64,000 nucleotides of DNA, taken from Dastarcus helophoroides. Taxonomy: Eukaryota > Arthropoda > Insecta > Coleoptera > Bothrideridae. The DNA lies in the NCBI GenBank assembly GCA_028583605.1, contig CM053331.1:14182857-14246856 (forward strand). The letters run 5' to 3'. A model generated the notes under the pieces. The model saw only the letters and a program-made list of their open reading frames with translations, was not told the origin of the DNA and did not search any database. The translations under genes and the position numbers were made by a program. This document shows positions 23,170 to 34,060 of this stretch, piece by piece; within the stretch, counting starts at the first letter, position 1; each line of letters starts with the position of its first letter.

Positions 23170-25650
23170 ATTGAAAACGTAATTGATTTATAAATATTTC
23201 CTTTTTCTAAGTAATTGGTAATTAAATTACTTTTTAATCAATGTTAGTGTAATTCTAAGTTATTTCACTCCTTTTTCTGAAAAAGTAATGGGAAATATAA
23301 TGTTTCCTTTTTAAAGTAATTTTTTCAGCTTTAAGCTGAAGTATGGTGATCGATTTCAATTTTGTTTTTATTGGGAAGAATACTCTAATATAGGAAAATT
23401 TATAATTTCTGCCGATTTTGTTTTTGTTTCTTGGGGGAAACTTATTCCTATATACGAGGAGCTCGTCTGTATATTTTCCCTATCATTAAAGAAGAAGACC
23501 TTTTCTTTTTGTGCTACTGGATTTTACGTAAAGATATCAGTTTTTACTGAAGAACATTTATTTTTTATCTATCTATATATCGAGTAAATTAGACGTGCGA
23601 CACCTCAAGACTTTTTGAAGATGAAAAGTCATCTCTCTGTTAATTAATTAATACTGCTTTATCAAATTGCTGATTTTTAGATATATACTAGTTAGTTCAA
23701 ATTAGGTAAAAATAGTAACCAAATTATTAATATCCGATATTAATTTATGCGTGTGAGGTTTTGAAAACACCATTTTTGGGAGGACTATTAGTAAAATTAA
23801 ATAATTGTTATTTCCACATAAAGAAAGAAAAATTGTTCGAAGACCAACTAGCTGCCATAGTGGTTCACGTTGTTTTGTTCCTTTTTTTTAATAAGAATTT
23901 AACAAGCTTTACGCCCTTCTAATAACAAGGGCTCACTCATTTGATTAATAAATACCCATTCATTTTATTGACTTTTCTTAAAATGAATTAAACTGAGCCC
24001 GCTTCGTAAATATCTAAATCATAAATAAAATAATATCTTAATTTGAGTTACCCCTTCGATGATAACCTGATGTCAACAACAAAAAAATATTTTGAGATCA
24101 TGTGGATATTAGAAAAAATACCGTTCTTGAAAATTAAAACAATATAACTATGTTTAACAAATGTGGCAGTAGATTCGTTATTTACTCATAGTTTTCATAC
24201 AAATAATTATAGCTTTCTAACCGCAATGAGTAATAACAGAGATTGAACGCAACAATATCCGTGCTAAGATGTGCAAGTAGACTAATGGATCGCAACTGAG
24301 AATGAGCAAAACCTTGGTGCCAAATCCGTCGACATTACATTAAAGGAATGAGGTAAAATAAAGACGTTCATGCATCACTTAGTTTTCTGGCTCAAATAAG
24401 ATAAACCGCTGGATTTAAGAAGTGCGTGACACGTTTAGTAAAGCTCTCTTTTTGGTAGTTTTCAGTAACTCACAGCAATTGTTTCTCTTTTTAAGGATTA
24501 TACTTGGAGTTTCTAAGAGAGTTTATGTGTTGGCAACCAGTTGGAATAATACAATTGTGGTCCGAGTTCAAAAAGTTTATTTTGCATTAACACTGCTCAG
24601 AACTATAATCAACAAATAAATTAACTTTGCAATTTACAAAGGCAACACTAGCATACATTACTTTGAATGAATTTGAATTAAAACCTATGAAACTCTGACT
24701 ACTAAGGAAATAAAGAAATCAAAGAGGAACAGGAAAGAACTCGTAAAAACGTGCACGTGTCGCGGACTTTTAATGCGACAGGGTTTTATATTCCAGTTTT
24801 AAATATATTTTCCTGATCGAAACTTACTTCGACAAGTGTTTGCCTTCAAATAAGCTTCTCGGTATATGAGATGAGCTTATATACACTGATACATAATGCA
24901 GTAGATCGAACTGACGTTGTAAGGGCGGTATATTATTAGACATATTTCATCGTATCTCGACTGCAAAATTGATGATTTCTGATCGTTGGTTGATATCGAC
25001 AGCACGTTGCACATCGAGACTTTTAATGTTGCGAAGTTTATATGCGATGTCCGCAAAGCCCAGGCAAATGATAAATCTTTACAAACGATTTTTTTGGCTC
25101 AAGGATAATTTATGGGTGATTTTAGGGCTACAGGAAAGATCAATATCCTTTCCAGTTCGGGATAAACCTTTCATCTAAACATACGCATACATAACAGGTC
25201 AGCTGCGTAAGAAATTGATTAGAGAACAAAAAATAATAAAGAAAAAAGCACAAAAAAATTAAAAATTACTTTGTTATGTAAAAAATTCTTCTTAAATGTA
25301 CCGTTTTTGAAATATAGGTTATTAAAGTCTTCATTTTTAAAGGTTTTTATTTTATATTTCTCAAACAACTGACAATAACATTAAAAAAATATTTAGTGAG
25401 GTAAAATAAATTGTAAAGTTTTTTGCACAACAACAACAATCTTTCATATAAGTTTTTCGCAAAATACACCCTTTTTGAGTCATAGCTTGCAAAAATATTA
25501 AAGTTTTGAAACGATTTATCACTAAAAATTATTTTTTAGTGTAACGAAGGTTACTGAAAAAAATAAGTCGAACAATAACAATAGTACAATACAAATTACT
25601 ACACAACTAACCAAACAAGACACAATTGCTAGTTCTTGTATCTGTATTTA
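23170..25650. other. Receptor intron, nothing recognised
   Basis: About 2.5 kb of AT-rich intron. Short frames at 24422-24619 and 24969-25178 show no family features. Confidence 0.5.
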
Positions 25651-25659
25651 ACAAATAAG

Positions 25660-26777
25660 GATTTATAACTATTAAAATTTATTAACCCTTAAAAAGCTAC
25701 AGATATTAAAAACGTCACAATGTTTCAATAAATATTTGCTAACACTGGACCAGGTTTCGCATTACTTCATCATCGGCGGTTATACCACCAATTTGTTTAA
25801 CCGTTGTTATGCCAACAAGCTCCATGCACCACAGATTCCTACAAATATCCACTCTAATCCTAATTCTCGTCCAAAGCCTCAATTAGAAGTGTATGCAGAA
25901 GATCAAGCTGCTCGTGTATAAGTGTAAATTGACTAGATTGTAAATATTTGTGAATTTCTATGGCTTCCAAGAAATGAAGTTTTTCAGTGTTATTACAAAT
26001 ATGTAATACTTCTATTGCGTTCGCGCATGTAAGTTTATGTTGTGTTTCTAATAGATGCGTTGCAAAATTTGATCTTTCTGGATGTTTATTTCTGAAGGCA
26101 GCAAGATGCTCGCTGAACCTAATGTGAAAATAACGTGATGTTTGACCTATGTTGACAGCATTACACTCAGAGCAATTCAATTTACAAATACCAGATTTGC
26201 CAAGTCGTGGAGTTTTTTCTTTTGCGTTAAAAATTATGTTACTTAACGAATTATATGATTTAAAGTTAGGCGTCGCTTGGGATGTATGAGAAATTAAATT
26301 ACTTGTCTTTTTCGAGATGTTTCCAAAATATGTAATAGCAAAATAGTCTGTTTTTGTGCTTGATTGTTTAGGAAAAGTAAAATAAATAACTATATTGTGT
26401 TTTTTTTATATATTAATTTATCAATTGTGTTTTCAGAATATTCATTATTATGAGCTATTTGTTTAATTATCTTAATTTCTGGATTAAAATTTTCTCCATT
26501 CTCCATTCCAAATAAGCTCTATTTATCATTGATTTTAATGCTGCCAATTGTGTGTGCGTGAAATTGGATGCAAGGAATCATTTGGAATTGTTACCTCTGT
26601 ATGCATGGGTTTTCTATAAATTGAAAATTCTAATTCATCTGAGTTCTTTAAAATGGTTAAATCAAGAAAATTTTGTTTTATTTTCGTTTTCAATTTCTGC
26701 AGAAAGTTTAATATTTGAATGTAGGTTATTAATGTATTTTAAAAATGTATCTAATTGCCTAGAAGAGCCCAGAAAAC
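25660..26777 (-). pseudogene. Penelope-like retroelement 3' part, left copy (RT end plus GIY-YIG)
   Basis: Minus strand. The segment 26777-26560 encodes the end of the reverse transcriptase region (GSSRQLDTFLKYINNLHSNI, then FSIYRKPMHTEV-like words across frame breaks, LAALKSMINRAYL). At 26180-25860 is an intact frame of 106 codons: MNCSECNAVNIGQTSRYFHI then RFSEHLAAF, a GIY-YIG endonuclease of the Penelope type ('C..C...YIGQT.R.f..R..EH', Arg and Glu/His positions visible, first Tyr replaced by Asn in VNIGQT). Penelope elements use this nuclease with the RT for target-primed insertion. The 5' RT catalytic part is absent and the frame is broken between RT and nuclease, so the copy is inactive. 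Confidence 0.85.
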
Positions 26778-27640
26778 CAGCTATACACAAATTGGCAGCA
26801 TTCATTGAATGAAGAATATTTTAATCGAGAAATTAAGATAATTAAACAAATAGGTTATAGAAATGAATATTATGAAAACACAATTAATATATTAATATCT
26901 AAACAGGAACCCAACTTAGCTATTAATTTTACCTTTCCTAAACAACCACAAACAAAAACAGAGTATTTTGCTATTATATATTTTGGAAACGTCTCGAAAA
27001 AGAAAAGTAAAATAATTTCTCATACATCGCAAGCGACACCTAGCTCTAAATCATATAATTCGTTAAATAACATAATTTTTAAGGCAAAAGAAAAAACGAC
27101 TTGGCAAATCTGGTATTTATAAATTGAATTGCTCTTAGTGTAATGCTGTTAACATAGGTCAAAAACCACGTTGTTTTTACATTAGATACAGCGAACATCT
27201 TGCTGTCTTAAAAATAAATATCCAAAAAGATCAAATTTTGCAAAGTATCTATTAGAAACACAATATAAATTTACGTACGCGAACACCACAGAAGTATTGC
27301 ATATTTACAATAATACCAGAAAATTTAATTTCTTGGAAGCCATAGAAATTCACAAATATTTACAATCTAGTCAATTTACACTTATGAAAGAGCAGCTTGA
27401 TCTTCTGAACACACCTCTAATTGAAGCTTTGGACAGGAATTCAGATTAGACGGAATATTCGTAGGAGTGTGTGATGCGTGGAGCTTGTTAGCATAACAAC
27501 GGCTAAACAAATTGCTGGTATAACCGCCGATGATGCAATAATGCGAAACACCGGTCCGGTGTTAGCAAATATTTATCAAAACATTGTGGAATTTTCAATA
27601 TCTGTTGCTTTTTAATCGTTAATAAAATTTAATAGTTATG
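26778..27640 (+). pseudogene. Penelope-like retroelement 3' part, right copy, inverted to the left copy
   Basis: Plus strand. The intact frame 26805-27122 (EIKIIKQIGYRNEYYENTIN onward) corresponds to the linker between RT and nuclease. It ends by a frame slip exactly where the GIY-YIG region should begin. The nuclease continues in a decayed state to about 27447 (KLNCS, stop, CNAVNIGQKPRCFYIRYSEH). The 3' tail matches the complement of 25700-25830 base for base in long stretches (GTATAACCGCCGATGATG, GTGTTAGCAAATATTTAT). Together with the left copy it forms an inverted repeat with arms of about 800 bp around a spacer of about 220 bp. Confidence 0.83.
27527..27562 (+). ncRNA. Possible decayed hammerhead ribozyme of the Penelope tail
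   Basis: CCGATGA (27527-27533), a short stem GCA/TGC, GAAAC (27545-27549), then the palindrome ACACCGGTCCGGTGT and TAGC. The hammerhead core is CUGANGA...GAAA, so the second base (C for U) is off and stem II is weak. Hammerhead motifs are known in Penelope-like elements. The left copy has the complement with the same core change. Confidence 0.35.
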
Positions 27641-28312
27641 AATATTAGAGAACTTCTTGAAGTATGGGTTGGAAATGTCAATTAAATAAGGAATTGTTGT
27701 AGTTATACTTGCTCATTCGTTTTTGAGAGAAAACCTATATACTGGTCTATTCTAATGTTCCTGCAATAAAGTTAAGCAACAGTCGATCAGGCCCCTTTCT
27801 TATTAATATTTTTTAATTATTATGTTTTTTTGGTCTTACCGAAAATTATGCTTAGCGGGAAGAGGTAAACTAACTTATTAAACAACTCATGATGGTGTGA
27901 AAACCACTGTTAACAGAATTAAAAGAAAAGTAAAAGACTGGAGGTGATAGTTCACTTATTTTGCCATTGGCATTTTTAGAAAATTCTACCGAATAATAAT
28001 TGCCAAGGTTTAAGCTTTTATTTATTTTTTTTACAATTATAGTTCATGATAGATATACTGTGTTTAAAACCATATCTTTCTTAATCCTAAAATATTCTTT
28101 TAGAATTCTAATAATTATTTTGTTCTTGAACTGATAAACGGGTCATTATTATATATTATTTTCGAAAGGTAATGTGGTAGCAAAAAATCCAAGCCCACTG
28201 TAACATTAAACAAAAATTGATAGTTAAAGTAAAATAAAACGATGTAATTAAAATTCCTCTTCTGAAACCCTTTTGAGTTCTAATGTAATGTGAATAATAA
28301 GATTGCACTTAC
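27640..28312. other. Receptor intron, nothing recognised
   Basis: AT-rich, no coding or element ends. Confidence 0.5.
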
Positions 28313-28465
28313 TGCGTTAATGTAGTTAATGAGGCTGAGACCACCATCCCAGGGTTGCTCTTTATCGCAAGAGACATTTGACAGCTTCAACGTGTGGGAT
28401 TGTTCCAACGTTTGTAGACCGACGGCGAACACGAAAACAGAATCGTACATCAGCGCTGCCTCCGC
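28313..28465 (-). CDS. Kainate receptor exon, end of amino-terminal domain (51 codons)
   Basis: Phase-0 exon with acceptor TTTCAG and donor GTAAGT. It encodes AEAALMYDSVFVFAVGL, then the sequon NVS, then SCDKEQPWDGGLSLINYINA. This is the 'D-A-A-L-M-Y-D-A-V' helix of the receptor family, followed by the cysteine and 'PW..G' segment in which insect members carry KEQPWDGGLSLINYINA almost unchanged. The cysteine is expected to form the conserved disulphide of the domain. The exon is complete and uninterrupted. It joins to the following exon across a 17.6-kb intron. Confidence 0.94.
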
Positions 28466-28801
28466 CTGAAACGAGATACATACATAACAAATGATTTCTT
28501 AATCTTCTCTTTACGTAAACATATTGCCGTATTTGGAACTTCAAGAAAGAACATAATTTAACTTTGGCTAGGTTTAATTAAGTAGACTCTGCATTTCGTT
28601 TGAAGATTTGTTTAATAGTTTTGCACTCCATCAAGTCAAATTGATTCTTTTCGACTGTGCTGCATTTGGAGAAATGTGTATATTCTAGAGAAATAAATTG
28701 AGATTGTTAGGACAGGAAAGAGCAAGTTTCAATATGCATAATATGTTTATCGAAAGGATAGAATGTTGAAACCTTGAAATGACTAAGGATACATTTTATA
28801 G

Positions 28802-29110
28802 AGTGTGCCCCACTAGAAGTGGAACAACATGAGTATTTTCGTTAAAAGTGGAAACAGAAAAACAGTTAAATGGGCAAAATATTGGAAAATTGCATGCCCA
28901 TCAACATGCCTTCGAGAAAACAGTTGAATATCGGCTTGTTTAGATTTTAGTAAGGAAAAAGTGAAAATCGTCATTTTCTAAAATATACAATACAACTTTC
29001 GGTATAACCAGAAATACTACAACTTTACTAATATTTTAGTTGTATTGGTCTTGTGGTCTTGGCTAAGTTGCCAAATTTTCAAATGTTTTAGATGAGTACT
29101 TTGCCAGATA
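28802..29110 (+). repeat. Dispersed repeat (AAATGGGCAAAATATTGGAAAA family), degenerate copy
   Basis: Shares TTAAATGGGCAAAATATTGG, CCTTCGAGAAAACAGTTGAA and GTGAAAATCGTCATTTTCTA in order with copies at 35336-35640 and 36430-36899. Ends are decayed. The rest of 28466-29600 shows nothing else of note. Confidence 0.55.
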
Positions 29111-29606
29111 TCGATCGCGGCGATTCCCGGTGGGACACACTGTAGTGTATAACAGCAAAGTTTTACCGAACTGGTGTAGCTATATGAGTTTAGTAAAACT
29201 CTTTTTCTCTCGAGTTTGTTTTATTATATTTTTGCATTTTGTGATAGTTGTAAATAAACAATTAGTGATATGAAAGCCGTAAATATTGGCGCCACATAGT
29301 TAAAAAAGCAGTTAGTGCCAACAGAGTGATAAGTTTAATAACGATAGAGAGATGTCGGCAAATCTTGCGGCCAGAAAAGGCAGCGATTATTAATTTTTGA
29401 TATTTTTTAAATAAGTGTTTGCTGAAGTTTTCCGTTTTTATCCTTCCTTTCCTCCCGAACACCTTAACCGGAAAGACACCGAACAATATGTGAGTAATTT
29501 GATTTGATTTTTTGTCTAACAAATAATTAAAAAGTTAGAGATTTGAATAATTTACTTGTTGTAACATAGTAACCTGATACAGCCTTCTTGATTTACACAA
29601 TAATAG

Positions 29607-29710
29607 TTGAAATACAAATCTTGTCCCCTGAAACCACGAAACGCGTTAGAGCAACCTTTGTTGTGTTTTCTAATCTTTCTTGGTTTCAGGGGACAAGATT
29701 TGTATTTCAA
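29607..29710. mobile_element. Foldback element, short copy (GTCCTTGGTTATCTTC family)
   Basis: TTGAAATACAAATCTTGTCC (29607 on, through CCTGAAACCA) and its exact reverse complement (29681-29710) are 30-bp arms around a 45-bp centre with ACGCGTTAGAGCAACCTTTG. The right flank, GAAGATAACCAAGGACCACC, is the outer end seen in copies at 53588 and 57875. One half of the inner arms has been lost. Confidence 0.8.
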
Positions 29711-30124
29711 TTTTTGAAGATAACCAAGGACCACCAAAAACAATAATTCATGAGTTTCATTTTTGTGGGTCGAATTAAGTGTAAGCGTTTTTGAGGAAGG
29801 TAAAATCTTTTAAATGGAACACAGTGTAGATTTTGTCTTTATAAAAGGTAATAAAATTTATAATAAAAGCAGTTAACGTGATTTTTTTTGTTAAGATGAT
29901 TGATAACGGAGTTATAAAGAAATAAACTTAGATCATAAGATATAGAAAATTAATGTAAAATTAGCTTACTAGACTATGAAATCAAACGTCAACAGTTTAA
30001 TATGTATATCTTAGGGATATTAGAGTAAGTATTAAGAAACAGGGAACAGTACTTAATATTCAATTATAATAAAAATGTAAATTTTTAAAAATGTCGCCTG
30101 AAAATGTTTCCTTGCTCTTCAGTA

Positions 30125-30420
30125 CATTTCTCGGCTCATTTCAGCATGAATACTTTTCAAGATAGTCCTGCCATCTATTTTATTAACTTTTATTCGAAAT
30201 ACAGACTTTTTTGAAGATTATTTATACTATCGTCCCGCGTTTAAAGAAAATCCCACAAGAAAAATCGAGTGGATTCAAATCAGGTGACCTTGAAGGCCAT
30301 TCAATGATTCAATTAGTACCAATGCATGTCTTAGAAGATGACGGGTTTCCCTATAAGTATACGTAGGAGCTGCTGGAATGTGACATGTTACCTGCTCAAT
30401 AAATCCATTTTATCTAAGAA
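30125..30420 (-). pseudogene. Mariner-type transposase fragment
   Basis: Minus strand 30302-30244 reads EWPSRSPDLNPLDFSCGIF, the signature of mariner/Tc1-like transposases around the third catalytic Asp ('W-P-S/A-R-S-P-D-L-N/T-P-L-D-F-F-L-W-G'). Upstream on the minus strand (30303-30420) the expected catalytic-core sequence is present only in frame-shifted form. Nothing intact remains. It is unlike the mariner at 20866 in the segment kept, so it represents a second copy or family. TIRs were not found for it. Confidence 0.8.
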
Positions 30421-30594
30421 ATAAATTATTGTCCAAAATGTTTTGTATAAATTTCATCATTCAGGGAAAATTCATAAATGACAGATCCGAAGATTCTAAA
30501 CGAAATTATCTCCCAACATAATTTAAGACTAGCTCAGAGCTCCTATCTATTTTTATTTTAAATTCCATTACCTTTCGTAAAAACATAAAATAAA

Positions 30595-30783
30595 CAGGGT
30601 GTTCCATTTAAAAATTTATAACATTATCAAAAATCTCGAAAAGACAATGTTCAGCGGTTTTTTTTTTTCATAACGCCATCTTAATCAGAGGCAAAAACTG
30701 TACTAGTTTGCTAATTTAACCAATGTGGTATCTTTAATAATAACAAAGCTAGCAATGCTGCAATCTCAATTTGGAACAACCTG
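30595..30783. mobile_element. Small TIR element (MITE), 189 bp
   Basis: Left end CAGGGTGTTCCATTTAAAAA; the complement of the right end is CAGGTTGTTCCAAATTGAGA. TA follows the right end; the left flank is AA. The end sequence is of the type seen in mariner-derived MITEs. Confidence 0.6.
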
Positions 30784-31231
30784 TATACGCAGTGAATATT
30801 TCATGATTCCATTACCTTAGTGGTCCTTAACTTGTGGTGTTCCTGAGGGTGCAGAAAGGTATTTTTGGTGGTGCGGAAGAAGCCTTAAGAAATTATTATA
30901 AATACGTTTATCTCAGCGTGAATATAAAATCTATTTCAAAAATAATTAACCTTTTGTTCTTCTAAAATATTAAACAAAACAATGATATCTTTAAAAAAAA
31001 ATCGTGGTAAGAAAAATAATCAGATAAATAAATTATTAGGTTTATATTTATGTTAAAGCTAGCCAAATATAAAAATTACTACTATAAATTGTTATCAAAG
31101 CCTTCGCTTAAATGCAAGTGATACTTTGCGCGTGTCTCTTTCAACAAAAAAAAAAAAGAATTTCGCTTCACAAGTATTTTAGTGAATAAACAACAGTCAA
31201 GTCATAAATAAACTAATAATAGTATATTACG

Positions 31232-31737
31232 TACCGAGGTGGAAAGTGTTTTATTCTTGTCGAGAAAAGAATGGTTAACCCAGGCTCGTGGCGCCGAGGT
31301 AAACAATTTCTCGAGACAAGAACGAAACTTTTCACGGAGGTTTGTATACTATTTTATTTGCAACCATACCCTTTAAATACAAGTGACGGTTTTTGTAACA
31401 AATATAATTATGTGAAAAATTATCAAAGTATGATCCCTACATATAAAGAAAATGTCAAGTTGAAATTTTGACAATGGCTACCATAATATATGAAACAAAC
31501 AAACTTAAAATTACATTTTTTGATAGATTGTCATCAAAGACAATAAGCGATTCTGAAGAAATAATTTGTATTCCTCCGCAACTAAGAGAGGCAGTTGAAA
31601 GATTGGACAAAAATTGTTACCTAAGAAGAGTCGTGCAAGGTACAATAAATGAATTTTTTCAAACAAACATTTTGTTTATTCAATAAATGTTGACATTCCT
31701 TTCCACCCGGATAAACGTCACTTTCCGCCTGGCAGTA
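31232..31737 (+). mobile_element. Nested TIR unit with a small open frame
   Basis: Left end TACCGAGGTGGAAAGTG; the complement of the right end is TACTGCCAGGCGGAAAGTG. Near the left end a 40-bp imperfect hairpin is formed by GTTTTATTCTTGTCGAGAAA and the complement of TTTCTCGAGACAAGAACGAA. Two frames lie inside, 31271-31471 and 31474-31686. Confidence 0.5.
31474..31686 (+). CDS. Small unknown open frame inside a TIR unit (70 codons)
   Basis: ATG at 31474 gives MATIIYETNKLKITFFDRLS and, near the end, PPQLREAVERLDKNCYLRRV. I do not recognise it. The second half has a normal amino-acid mix and the look of an amphipathic helix, unlike the chance frames around it. An upstream frame (31271-31471, starting MVNPGSWRRG) ends just before it. 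The pair sits between inverted ends at 31232 and 31737, so it may be all that is left of an element gene, or an exon of one. No ribosome or promoter evidence can be given. It may still be chance. Confidence 0.25.
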   Translation: MATIIYETNKLKITFFDRLSSKTISDSEEIICIPPQLREAVERLDKNCYLRRVVQGTINEFFQTNILFIQ

Positions 31738-31949
31738 TGAAATATGTTACTTTCGATCTTTATTTAAGTTTGAAATATCAACATTACATGTATGGCTGTA
31801 AATAAAAATAATATTGATTTGTATTTCGCAAAAAATGTATTTTTCAAAAGTAAAAATTTTAAACACATTTCTCAATAGGGTGCGGAGATGTATTTTCAGA
31901 TTCAAAGGGGTGCCGCTCACTCAAAAGTTTAAGGAACACTGCATTACGT

Positions 31950-32740
31950 CTTGTTCTTCAGTAACAGGTTGAGACATTTTTAGGTATCGCCCTAGGTATT
32001 TAATAGAAGTTATCATTATTAAAGCAATATATTTATTAGGTACTAGCTGCTATCGAGGACTTCGTCTACGTGGAATTAAATAACTGTTTTTTTTAGAAAA
32101 TGTTAACATTTTACTTCTTCGAGATTTGATTTTCTATATAAAAATTTTAGGTTAGTCATTACTCATTTCTCGATGCAGTCATTAATTGAATCTACTAACC
32201 AATTTTAGGTTTCTATATCCAGAGATTTAGGTTATGCATTGATCCGTCAATAGTTAGCTAGGATATATTCCTTAATATTACGCATAGAAGAAAACGTTTT
32301 GATATACAATTTAAAAAAAAAGAGGTAATAGAAATAAAAGCTACAAACAGCTTAGGCAATTTCATGGTTTGTTAAATTGAAAGAGTTTGATTTGTTTTGT
32401 TTTACAGATGAACTCGATGACAGCAGGAACATTATTTTATTTCTGATAGCTACTCAGTCAAAAAAAAAGTTCCATTTGAAGCAAAAAATATTCCTGAGTA
32501 GAAAGGTTGTCATAAGATAGCACGGCAGTGATATATACGACAAAACACACTTCTCCATTTATAAAATTAGTTCAGATAAGCGCAATAAAACAAAAGGGTC
32601 TAAAGTAGTAAGTAAAATATTAACAGAAAAACAGTATACTATCAGCTATCCAAAGTTACAAACAATATACAGAAAAGCATAGTTTGTAGAATTGGTAGAC
32701 ATCCATTATAAGTACCGCTGTCAAGCAAGTTTATAACAAC
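31950..32740. other. Receptor intron, nothing recognised
   Basis: AT-rich, no supported feature. Confidence 0.45.
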
Positions 32741-32744
32741 AAAG

Positions 32745-34060
32745 ACGGCACAAAAAGACATTGAAATCGAAACTTTTTCAAAAAATAAAAAAATTACAGT
32801 CAAAACCTGATATTTACAATTTTTTTTTTCGAATTGCAAACTTCACGACTCAAAATTTCGACTTTAAATTACACATTTAAAAAAAGAAAAGTGGGAAGTT
32901 TGACTTCAAATTTAAAATATCAATATTCCTTATAAAATTTCAGATGTTTGCTCAGAATATTAAATTAACTCTCAAAATCTTAATTAACATTTTTAATAAC
33001 TTTCAAATCTCCATTTAAATTTCAAAATTTCTATTTTTTTCAAAATAGTGGTTTTAGTAGAAATTTGAGTTCAGTGTTAAAAAACAAGAAGGAATTTTTT
33101 GAAATTGCAGCCTTGATTTCAAATTTGCTATTTAATTTGATTTTGAGAAGAAAGTTGAATTCTAAACTGAAAATGTTAACTTTTTTAAAAGATTTAAAAT
33201 GAAAAGTTAAACCTTTTTTACGGAACTTTGATTATACTTATTTTCAAAACCTACCTACCTCAAAATTTTAACTTTAATCTAGAAATGTTCACTACCTAAA
33301 ATTTCAAACTTTATCCCTTATTTTCTCCCAAAAATTTTAGGCCAAAAATTCAAGTTTTATTTTAAAATTTTATTCTTCTCGAAATTTCGAATTTCAATTT
33401 TAATATCTCAATTTTAAAATTCCTATTTTTTAAAAGCATCATAATTGAAAGTTTTGAGTTTATCTCTCATAGACTTTTTTTTAAATGTATTAGCTGATTA
33501 ATTTATAAAAACTAATTGAAATGTTCATTGTAAATTTAGAGAAAAACGTTGAAATTTTAAAGGACGAAATGTTTAGCAAAAAAATGCAAAGTTTCGATAA
33601 CTCTGGATTTAAAAATTAAACATTTTTCAAAATTTTTAAGATTTTATAGAAATAAATGGAAAAAAATTAAACTGGGAAATTTGAAATAATAGTCCATCCA
33701 ACAAGTCCATAAAAAGGTCAACAATTAAAATCTAAACACCAAATATCTTAAAGAAAGGCTTAATTTTTGTGAATAAGATGATTATTTTGAGACTAAATTT
33801 TTTGAGAAATATTCGTGTTTTAACTTTTATGTCAAAATTTAGCAAAATATTTTGCAATTTTAAAAATCTGTTAAACTTAAAATTACCAGGGGAGAATTAA
33901 AATTTTAAAAACCAATAATACATTTAAATGAAATACAAAAGAACATAATTTCTCGAAATTCTTAAAGTTGAAATTTTTATATAATTAGCACTTTCGTGTT
34001 TGAACGTAGCATTTTCTAAAAAATCAAAAATTCAAGCCTAAACTGAATTACTTTTTTGCA
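32745..34060. repeat. Degenerate AT-rich tandem tract
   Basis: Loose TCAAAATTT, CTCAAAATT and AAATTTCGA word repetition over 1.3 kb. No end structures recognised. Confidence 0.5.

Larger units (their letters stand above)
20330..23170. repeat. Satellite-like array with a period of about 260-285 bp
   Basis: A conserved segment, CTTCGAGAAATAGTTAAAAG then TTTGAACAAAGGTGCAAATT then AAAGTGGATATT, recurs with anchors at 20668, 21810, 22094 and 22356. Subtracting the inserted mariner (857 bp plus the TA), the spacings are about 283, 284 and 262 bp. A second anchor (TTTACTACATAAAAGTC) lies at about 20580, 20856, 21998 and 22253. The units themselves are made of short AAATTTTC words. Units further right (22400-23170) are too decayed to place. 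Confidence 0.7.
30818..31941. mobile_element. hAT element, non-autonomous (1.12 kb)
   Basis: Flanking 8-bp sequences CATTACCT (30810-30817) and CATTACGT (31942-31949) differ by one base, as a target duplication would. The left end TAGTGGTCCTTAACTTGTGG and the complement of the right end CAGTGTTCCTTAAACTTTTG are typical hAT ends. No hAT transposase was found. It contains the nested TIR unit at 31232-31737. Confidence 0.78.
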
